Origin: Acidobacteriaceae bacterium
GTDB taxonomy: Bacteria > Acidobacteriota > Terriglobia > Terriglobales > Acidobacteriaceae
DNA: 11,783 nt
Assembly (NCBI GenBank): GCA_030039895.1
Contig: JASHUR010000157.1
Coordinates: 1 to 11,783 of the forward strand
Direction: 5' to 3'
The number at the start of each line of letters is the position of its first letter. Position 1 is the stretch's first letter. A program made the position numbers and the translations under genes. Positions 1 through 4,624 of the stretch are shown one piece after another. Below the pieces are notes generated by a model, which saw nothing but the letters and a program-made list of their open reading frames with translations, ran no database searches and was not told the origin of the DNA.

Positions 1-124
1 TCCCCACGCTCACCGCCACCGGCACATGCAGCGCCAGGATCAGCAGCGGAGCCGTGATCGTCCCCGCTCCAACCCCTGTAATAGCAATAACAAAGGCGAT
101 GCCGAACCCCAGCGCAACATCCAT
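1..124 (-). CDS. TauE/SafE (TSUP) family membrane protein, N-terminal part, cut by window edge
   Basis: Only the first 41 codons are in the window; the rest lies beyond base 1. The ATG at 124-122 follows the cysH stop by 7 bases, with a G-rich stretch (AAGGGGGCG) as ribosome-binding site. The visible residues form one hydrophobic helix starting MDVALGFGIAFVIAITGVGA and continuing GTITAPLLIL. This Gly-rich GVGAG...APLL pattern is typical of the first helix of TSUP (TauE/SafE) proteins, which move sulfite, sulfate, sulfoacetate or related anions across the inner membrane. Its position as last gene of a sulfate-assimilation operon suggests a sulfur oxyanion as substrate, either sulfate uptake or export of excess sulfite; the direction cannot be told from sequence. 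Family assignment is fairly firm, the substrate is inference. Confidence 0.8.
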   Translation of the reverse strand, partial: MDVALGFGIAFVIAITGVGAGTITAPLLILALHVPVAVSVG

Positions 125-131
125 CGCCCCC

Positions 132-845
132 TTACCGGCCCTCCTGCCCGGAAACTGCCTTAGAATCTTGATTCTGAACGGGTTGAATGTGGATCCCGCA
201 CTCCACCTTGGCCCCGCCCCAGCGCCCCGACCGTGGATCATCCCCAGTCGGCAGGCTCGTGCACGGCTCGCACCCAATGCTCGAGTACCCCGGCTCATAC
301 AGCGGCAGCAGTGGAATCCCCCGCCGCTCCGCATACTGCCACACGTCTCGCGTATGCCAATCCGCCAGAGGACTCAGCTTTTTCAATGTTTTACCCGTCG
401 GCAGCGTGAATTTCTCCACCGCCTGCAGCCCCGCCCTCGTCTTCGCCTGCTGCCTCCGCAGCCCCGTGAACCACACCTCATAAGGCTGGAGCGCCTTGAA
501 CAGCGGCCCCACCTTCCGCAGCCCGCAGCACCGGTCCGGAGCCGCCTGGTACAGGATCCCGAACTCCCTCTCCTGCTCCTTGACCGTCTTCTCCGGCAAA
601 ATGTTCTTTAGATTCAACCGCCAGGCCGCAGCCATCCGGTCTCGGTACTCATAAGTCGCCGCAAAGTGATACCCCGTCTCTAGGAACAGCACCGGAACCT
701 CCGGCTCAAGCTCCCGCACCAGGTCCAGCACCACCATGTCTTCCGCCTGGAAGCTGCACGTCACGCATGCCCCAGCCCCAAATTCCTCACGCACCAGCGC
801 CTTGGCCGCCGCCACCCTCTCGTCCAGCGTCATCGGCTCACTCAT
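132..845 (-). CDS. cysH: APS reductase (phosphoadenylyl/adenylylsulfate reductase family)
   Basis: Predicted 237-residue cytoplasmic enzyme that reduces activated sulfate to sulfite using thioredoxin-type electrons. Visible motifs: SFQAED (31-36) in the adenylate-binding fold; DRCCGLRK (104-111) and SIGCEPC (189-195), together the CC...CxxC ligands of a [4Fe-4S] cluster; R-rich substrate loop TGLRRQQAKTR (127-137); and the catalytic ECGIH (215-219) with the redox-active cysteine. The cluster ligands mark the APS-type reductase (EC 1.8.4.10) rather than the enterobacterial PAPS-type, which lacks them. That fits the absence of an intact APS kinase here. A longer reading frame starts at 908, but I chose the ATG at 845 because it overlaps the cysN stop by 8 bases (ATGAGTGA), has a GGGAGCGGGG ribosome-binding stretch, and the homologous part begins there. 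Translational coupling to cysN is likely. Confidence 0.93.
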   Translation of the reverse strand: MSEPMTLDERVAAAKALVREEFGAGACVTCSFQAEDMVVLDLVRELEPEVPVLFLETGYHFAATYEYRDRMAAAWRLNLKNILPEKTVKEQEREFGILYQAAPDRCCGLRKVGPLFKALQPYEVWFTGLRRQQAKTRAGLQAVEKFTLPTGKTLKKLSPLADWHTRDVWQYAERRGIPLLPLYEPGYSSIGCEPCTSLPTGDDPRSGRWGGAKVECGIHIQPVQNQDSKAVSGQEGR

Positions 846-2427
846 CCCCGCTCCCAACTTCCAGCTCCGCCAGCAGCCCATCCACGCTCGCATCCGCCAC
901 CGGCTCAAGAAGAAAGTCCCTGTTTACCACCTGCGCCGGACCATCCGTCTCCACCAGAACCACAACCTTCGCCTCAAGCAGAGCCCGCAACAGCGCCTGG
1001 TCCTTCACCCGCGTCCGCACCACTGGATAATTGAATTCCAGCAGCCGCTTCTCCAGTTCCTCCACGGCCGCGCGCCCAGCCAGCACAATCCGCGGAGCCT
1101 CTTCCTCCGCCACTGCCGTTGCTAGCACCTCGCGAATCATCCCCGCGCCAACCGTGGCGTTGCTCGCCGGATCAATCAGAATGAAGCTGCCCGTCGTGCG
1201 GCTCTCGCCGTACAGATCCGCCAGAATCGGACGGTCCGTCTCCACCTCGATCTCGCCAATGCCGTTCAGCTCGAGCGCCGTCGCCGCCTGCGTCCCCAGC
1301 GTCTCGATGTTCACCTTGTGTCGAATCGCCCGCACCCGCGCCGGAACCACATGGCTCGCATGTTTCAGCAGATACCGCTTGTGCAGAGCCAGCGGCTGTT
1401 CGTGCAGCCATACAGCGGACGCCGCAAAGTGGTTCGTCACGGCCGTCTGCCCATCCACCGCCGCGATCAGATCGCCGCGGCTGATGTCCAGCTCATCTTC
1501 CAGCGTCAGCGTCACAGAGAGCGGCGCCGCCGCCGACTCCAGATCACCGTCAAACGTCACTATCCGTTCCACGCGGCTCGTCCTGCCGGAAGGCAGCGCC
1601 ACAATCAGGTCGCCCGACTGAATCGTCCCCGCTGCTATCTGCCCCGCAAACCCGCGGAAACTCTGGTCCGGACGAATCACGCGCTGCACCGGCATGCGGA
1701 ACGGCGCATCCGCTCTCCGCCCCGCGATCTCCACATTCTCCAGATACTCCAGCAGTGAAGGCCCCTCATACCACGGCATCCGTTCGCTTCCGCGTACCAC
1801 GTTGTCGCCTTCAAGCGCGCTGATCGGAATCGCCTCAAGGCTTGCAATCCCCACGCGCTCCGCCAGTACGGCAAAATCGTGGCTCAGCCGGTCGAATACC
1901 TCCTCGCTGTAGTCCACCAGGTCCATCTTGTTGATGGCCGCAACCACCCTCGGAATCCCCAGCAGTGCCGCAATGTACGCATGCCGCCGCGACTGCGTCA
2001 GAATGCCCTTACGCGCATCCACCAGAATGATCGCCAGGTCCGCCGTCGACGCGCCCGTCGCCATGTTGCGCGTGTACTGCTCGTGCCCCGGAGTGTCCGC
2101 AATGATGAACTTCCGTCGCGCCGTTGAGAAAAAGCGGTACGCTACATCAATCGTGATGCCCTGCTCCCGCTCCGCCCGTAGCCCGTCCGTGAGCAGCGCA
2201 AAGTCGATCACCTGCGCAGCCGACCCTCCGCTCGTGCGCGTCACTGCCCGCACATGGTCTTCATACACGTTGCGCGAGTCATACAGCAGCCGCCCGATCA
2301 GCGTCGACTTCCCATCATCCACGCTCCCAGCCGTCGAGAACCGCAGCAGGTCCTTCTGCTGCTCCTCGATCAGAAACTCCTCAATCTCGAACGTTGCGCG
2401 TTCGTCCAGTGTCTGAATCAGCGCCAT
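838..2427 (-). CDS. cysN: Sulfate adenylyltransferase large (GTPase) subunit with unusual C-terminal extension
   Basis: Predicted 529-residue GTPase subunit of ATP sulfurylase; GTP hydrolysis drives APS formation by CysD. The GTPase motifs are all present: P-loop GSVDDGKST (34-42), switch region GITIDVAYRFF (90-100), DTPGHEQYTRNM (111-122), NKMD (166-169) and SALEGDNV (203-210). EF-Tu-like beta-barrel domains follow to about residue 435. Residues about 441-529 are extra compared with a stand-alone CysN. The segment includes VEELEKRLLEFNYPVV and ALLEAKVVVLVE and sits where APS kinase (CysC) is fused in CysNC proteins, but it has no GxSGxGKST loop, so it cannot be an active kinase of that type. 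The ATG overlaps the cysD stop by one base (TAATG) and has GAGGG nine bases upstream, so translation is probably coupled to cysD. Confidence 0.95.
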   Translation of the reverse strand: MALIQTLDERATFEIEEFLIEEQQKDLLRFSTAGSVDDGKSTLIGRLLYDSRNVYEDHVRAVTRTSGGSAAQVIDFALLTDGLRAEREQGITIDVAYRFFSTARRKFIIADTPGHEQYTRNMATGASTADLAIILVDARKGILTQSRRHAYIAALLGIPRVVAAINKMDLVDYSEEVFDRLSHDFAVLAERVGIASLEAIPISALEGDNVVRGSERMPWYEGPSLLEYLENVEIAGRRADAPFRMPVQRVIRPDQSFRGFAGQIAAGTIQSGDLIVALPSGRTSRVERIVTFDGDLESAAAPLSVTLTLEDELDISRGDLIAAVDGQTAVTNHFAASAVWLHEQPLALHKRYLLKHASHVVPARVRAIRHKVNIETLGTQAATALELNGIGEIEVETDRPILADLYGESRTTGSFILIDPASNATVGAGMIREVLATAVAEEEAPRIVLAGRAAVEELEKRLLEFNYPVVRTRVKDQALLRALLEAKVVVLVETDGPAQVVNRDFLLEPVADASVDGLLAELEVGSGDE

Positions 2428-3371
2428 TAGAAGTATCCCTCGCGCTTCTTGATCTCCATCGAGCCTTCCTGATCGTGGTCAATCACGCGGTTCGCCCGCT
2501 CTGATGATCGGAACGAAACCAGCTCGGCAATAATCTTCGGCAGCGTGTCCGCATCCGATCGGATCGCTCCCGTGCACGGGCTGCAACCCAGCGAGCGCAG
2601 CCGGCACTTCACCATCTGCTCCTCGCCCGGAAGTCCCTGTACAAAACTCTGCTCCAGCGGAATCAGGCTGTCGCCGCGCACCAGCATTCGCCGCTTCTTT
2701 GCGAAGTACAGCGGCACAATCGGAATCTCTTCCAGGTGGATGTAGTGCCAGATGTCCAGCTCCGTCCAGTTCGACAGCGGAAACACCCGTATGCTCTCAC
2801 CCGGCCCGATGCGCGAGTTGTACAGGTTCCAAAGCTCCGGCCTCTGAGCCTTCGGGTTCCACTGCCCCGCCTTGTCGCGGAAGGAATAGATCCGCTCCTT
2901 CGCGCGCGACTTCTCCTCATCGCGCCGTGCTCCGCCAAACGCCGCATCAAATCCGTAGTGCCGCAGCGCATCCAGCAGTGCCGTCGTCTTCAGCAGGCCG
3001 CAGCACCGCTGCGTTCCCAGCTTCACCGGATTCGCCCCGTCCGCCAGCGCCCCTTCATTCCGCCACACCAGCAGCTCCAGCCCCAGCTCGCGCGTGTAGT
3101 TGTCGCGGAATTCCAGCATCTCGCGGAACTTGTAGCCCGTATCCACATGCAGCAATGGAAAGGGAATCGGCCCCGGATAAAACGCCTTCTGCGCCAAGCG
3201 CAGCATCACAGATGAGTCCTTGCCGATCGAGTACAGCATCACCGGCTTTTCAAACTCTGACGCGACTTCGCGAAAGATGTGGATGCTTTCGGCCTCAAGT
3301 TGTCTCAGGTGGCTCAGGCGTGGAGCCGAATTGTCATACACCGGGATTTCAGGAAGCGTAGCGGATGCCAT
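2427..3371 (-). CDS. cysD: Sulfate adenylyltransferase small (catalytic) subunit
   Basis: Predicted 314-residue catalytic subunit of the CysDN ATP sulfurylase (EC 2.7.7.4), making APS and pyrophosphate from sulfate and ATP. It belongs to the PP-loop ATP pyrophosphatase family: YSIGKDSSVM (47-56) is the PP-loop. HVDTGYKFREM (75-85), GGARRDEEKSRAKER (146-160) and the C-terminal SMEIKKREGYF (304-314) match the family closely. Length is normal (about 300 residues). The ATG at 3371 has AGAAGG nine bases upstream (3386-3381). It is the first structural gene of the cys operon and is preceded by a leader with a cysteine-rich short ORF and an intrinsic terminator, so expression probably depends on readthrough of that terminator. 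Confidence 0.96.
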   Translation of the reverse strand: MASATLPEIPVYDNSAPRLSHLRQLEAESIHIFREVASEFEKPVMLYSIGKDSSVMLRLAQKAFYPGPIPFPLLHVDTGYKFREMLEFRDNYTRELGLELLVWRNEGALADGANPVKLGTQRCCGLLKTTALLDALRHYGFDAAFGGARRDEEKSRAKERIYSFRDKAGQWNPKAQRPELWNLYNSRIGPGESIRVFPLSNWTELDIWHYIHLEEIPIVPLYFAKKRRMLVRGDSLIPLEQSFVQGLPGEEQMVKCRLRSLGCSPCTGAIRSDADTLPKIIAELVSFRSSERANRVIDHDQEGSMEIKKREGYF

Positions 3372-3389
3372 TTCGTATCGCCTTCTATG

Positions 3390-3402
3390 CCGCCAGTGCG
3401 GC
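3390..3402 (-). other. Small hairpin in the cysD 5' untranslated region
   Basis: GCCGC and GCGGC (3389-3393 and 3398-3402 on the plus strand) form a 5-bp GC-only stem with a 4-base loop, just upstream of the cysD ribosome-binding site at 3386-3381. It has no T run, so it is not a terminator. It could affect mRNA stability or access of the ribosome to cysD. It is short enough to be chance in GC-rich DNA. Confidence 0.3.
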
Positions 3403-3420
3403 TGCTCAAAATTTCCTGGA

Positions 3421-3462
3421 TGAAAATAAGAAAACCCACTTGCCGAAGATCACGGCAGTGGG
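3421..3462 (-). terminator. Intrinsic terminator (attenuator) in the cysDNH leader
   Basis: Read on the minus strand, CCCACT (3462-3457) and GCCG (3456-3453) pair with CGGC (3445-3442) and AGTGGG (3440-3435), with a 7-base loop and a single bulged A (3441). The 10-bp stem is followed at once by TTTTCTTATTTT (3434-3423). This is a textbook Rho-independent terminator. It lies 41 bases after the stop of the cysteine-rich leader ORF and 50 bases before the cysD start, not after a long gene, which points to conditional termination within the cys leader. As an alternative it could simply end ABC-gene transcripts, but the leader ORF between the two makes attenuation more likely. Confidence 0.88.
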
Positions 3463-3475
3463 CTTGAAAGATGCG

Positions 3476-3504
3476 AAGACCTTACAGCTTCAACTTCAGG
3501 TCTT
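3476..3504 (-). promoter_or_regulatory. Hairpin at the leader-ORF stop codon
   Basis: A perfect 7-bp inverted repeat: on the minus strand AAGACCT (3504-3498) pairs with AGGTCTT (3482-3476) around a 15-base loop. The upstream arm overlaps the last two bases of the leader-ORF stop codon (TAA, 3505-3503). A ribosome terminating there would cover the arm and prevent the stem, whereas a ribosome held further upstream would leave it free. It lies 13 bases before the terminator stem and does not share bases with it, so it may act as a pause hairpin or as part of a larger alternative fold. The exact role is inference. Confidence 0.6.
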
Positions 3505-3601
3505 ATCCAATACAAAGCTCACGGCCGCTCCAACATGCACAACACGCGCAACAACAAGCGCGCTGCATGGAACAAGCCGTGGTCTGCATCAAGGATTGCA
3601 T
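3503..3601 (-). CDS. Cysteine-rich leader peptide (32 aa) of the cysDNH attenuator
   Basis: Short ORF of 32 codons from ATG (3601-3599) to TAA (3505-3503). Eight residues are cysteine: positions 10, 16, 17, 18, 20, 21, 23 and 30, with the core reading ACCCACCAC at residues 15-23. Such a run of one amino acid, immediately upstream of an intrinsic terminator and of genes for making that amino acid, is the signature of a leader peptide for ribosome-mediated attenuation: scarce Cys-tRNA would stall the ribosome on the TGT/TGC run at 3556-3533 and let RNA polymerase read through into cysD. The peptide itself probably has no function after synthesis. The ribosome-binding site is weak (TAAG before AGACATG). 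In-frame ATGs at codons 5 (3589) and 12 (3568) are alternative starts that keep the Cys run. A TTGACA box 32 bases upstream would allow an almost leaderless transcript. Confidence 0.85.
   Translation of the reverse strand: MQSLMQTTACSMQRACCCACCACWSGRELCIG
3520..3581 (-). promoter_or_regulatory. Long imperfect hairpin spanning the leader-ORF cysteine codons
   Basis: On the minus strand, CACGGC (3581-3576) pairs with GCCGTG (3525-3520). Inside it CATGCA (3569-3564) pairs with TGCATG (3539-3534), and GCGCGC (3563-3558) pairs with GCGCGT (3549-3544, one G-T pair), closing an 8-base loop with a 4-base bulge. The fold spans the Cys codons, so a translating or stalled ribosome would disrupt it. The outer right arm lies in an 11-base element, GCCGTGAGCTT (3525-3515), that is repeated with one change (GCCGTGATCTT, 3456-3446) in the 5' arm and loop of the terminator. 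CACGGC could therefore pair with either copy, a possible switch between terminator and antiterminator. The pairings are seen; the switch is inference. Confidence 0.6.
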
Positions 3602-3606
3602 GTCTA

Positions 3607-3638
3607 CTTAGCTTCGCCCACACTGGGCGACTTGTCAA
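3607..3638 (-). promoter_or_regulatory. Candidate promoter with internal palindrome for the cys leader
   Basis: A perfect -35 hexamer TTGACA lies at 3638-3633 on the minus strand. About 17-20 bases on there is only a weak -10 region (within GAAGCTAAG, 3615-3607). Transcription from it would start within a few bases of the leader-ORF ATG at 3601, giving a nearly leaderless message. The spacer contains a perfect 7-bp palindrome, TCGCCCA (3630-3624) and TGGGCGA (3620-3614), separated by GTG. Its place between -35 and -10 fits an operator for a repressor, or an activator that realigns the promoter. If transcription starts further upstream the same palindrome would be an RNA hairpin. The weak -10 keeps confidence moderate. 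Confidence 0.45.
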
Positions 3639-3684
3639 TCAGATGTTGCAACCGGAGCCGTGGTCGCAAAGCTTCTTGAATCGC

Positions 3685-4512
3685 CTAATCAATATCTGTT
3701 GGGCGCTCCAACACTGCCAGCGGAGCATCCCGGCTTGTCGTCATCGTCGGCACCGCACCCAGCAGCGCGCGGGTATACGGATGCTCCGGCTTTAGAAAGA
3801 TCTCCGCACACGAGCCTCTTTCTACCAGCACACCCTGCCGCATCACCGCAACGCTGTCCGCCACCTGCGAAACAACCGCAAGATCGTGCGAAATGAACAG
3901 CATGGTCAGCCCATAGCGCTCCCGCAGATCAGCCAGCAACTCAAGAATCTGCTTCTGCACCGTAACATCCAGCGCCGTTGTCGGCTCATCGGCAATCAGC
4001 AGCCTCGGGTGATTCACAATCGCCATGGCAATCAGAATCCTCTGCCGCTGCCCGCCCGAGAATTGGTGCGGATAATCGCGGTACCGCTGCGCCATATCCG
4101 GCAGCGCCACGGCTTCCATCGCTTCCAGCACTGCCTCGCGCACCTGCCGCCGCGAATACTCCGGATGATGCGCCCGCGCCGCCTCCGCCACCTGCTCGCC
4201 TACAGGCATCACCGGATTCAGCGCCGTCATCGGCTCCTGAAACACCATTGCCATGTCGCTGCCCCGCATCTTGCGCATGGATTCGGCATCGAGCTGAAGC
4301 AGCTCTCTGCCCTCAAACCGAATCGATCCCTCAATTCGCGCCGTCGCATCCAGCAGCCGCATCACCGCCAGTGCGGTCACAGACTTGCCCGACCCTGATT
4401 CGCCGACCAGGCCCAATGACTGCCCCAACTCGATCGCAAGGGAAAGCCCGCGCACCGCGGCACGCTCGCCAAATCTGATCGAGAGGTCTCTGATCTCAAG
4501 AAGAGGAGCCAC
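3685..4512 (-). CDS. Oligopeptide/dipeptide-type ABC transporter ATP-binding protein (DppD/OppD-like), solo gene
   Basis: Predicted 275-residue cytoplasmic ATPase. All nucleotide-binding motifs are present: Walker A GESGSGKS (37-44), Q-loop FQEPMTALNP (91-100), signature FSGGQRQR (151-158), Walker B LLIADEPT (171-178) and the switch histidine in ISHD (207-210). MTALNP and HPYTRALLGAVP (244-255) are characteristic of the peptide/nickel transporter ATPases. The protein stops about 20 residues after HPYTRALL, whereas DppD/OppD normally run to about 320-330 residues with a cysteine-containing tail; the tail is missing and I see no sign of it in other frames downstream. The start is a GTG at 4512 because an in-frame TAG lies 12 bases upstream; no good ribosome-binding site is seen. 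No permease, binding protein or second ATPase is nearby, so the partners must be elsewhere. Substrate unknown. Confidence 0.88.
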   Translation of the reverse strand: MAPLLEIRDLSIRFGERAAVRGLSLAIELGQSLGLVGESGSGKSVTALAVMRLLDATARIEGSIRFEGRELLQLDAESMRKMRGSDMAMVFQEPMTALNPVMPVGEQVAEAARAHHPEYSRRQVREAVLEAMEAVALPDMAQRYRDYPHQFSGGQRQRILIAMAIVNHPRLLIADEPTTALDVTVQKQILELLADLRERYGLTMLFISHDLAVVSQVADSVAVMRQGVLVERGSCAEIFLKPEHPYTRALLGAVPTMTTSRDAPLAVLERPTDID

Positions 4513-4590
4513 GCACCCATGCTATCGGAAGATCAGCACAAGTGCGTGCGAAGCGTAGGACAGGCGCTGCAGGGCCTTTAGCATCCGCCT

Positions 4591-4616
4591 CGCGTAATCC
4601 CGGGACAAAGCTTACG
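4591..4616 (-). other. Inverted repeat between the efflux operon and the ABC gene
   Basis: GCGTAA and TTACGC form a perfect 6-bp inverted repeat around a 14-base interior that contains the palindrome TCCCGGGA. It starts 9 bases after the stop of the outer-membrane factor gene. There is no T run after it on the minus strand, so it is at best a weak terminator or a 3' stabilising structure for the efflux operon. The rest of the 112-base gap (4513-4624) shows no clear promoter, although the ABC gene must be transcribed either from here or by readthrough. Confidence 0.3.
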
Positions 4617-4624
4617 CATTGCCT

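Noticed and set aside
846..908. N-terminal extension of CysH to the start at 908
   Set aside because: The extra 21 residues (Trp/Arg/Met-rich) lie entirely within the end of cysN and are unlike CysH. The ATG at 845 has the ribosome-binding stretch and the expected short overlap.
838..1107. Functional fused APS kinase (CysNC bifunctional enzyme)
   Set aside because: The C-terminal extension is only about 90 residues and has no P-loop, so an active kinase is excluded.
3614..3630. Rho-independent terminator of the ABC gene at the TCGCCCA/TGGGCGA stem
   Set aside because: The stem is perfect but is followed by AGCTAAGTAG on the minus strand with no T run. Its place in a TTGACA promoter spacer favours an operator.
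3365..3679. Plus-strand open frames through the cys leader (up to 104 codons)
   Set aside because: They read antisense to the leader ORF, terminator and cysD start, have low-complexity Thr/Arg/Ala composition, and resemble no family I recognise.
3372..3684. SAM-I or other known riboswitch upstream of cysD
   Set aside because: The conserved core expected of a SAM-I riboswitch is not visible, and I could not fit the SAM-II or SAH consensus. The cysteine-rich ORF plus terminator explains the region better. A covariance-model search would settle this.
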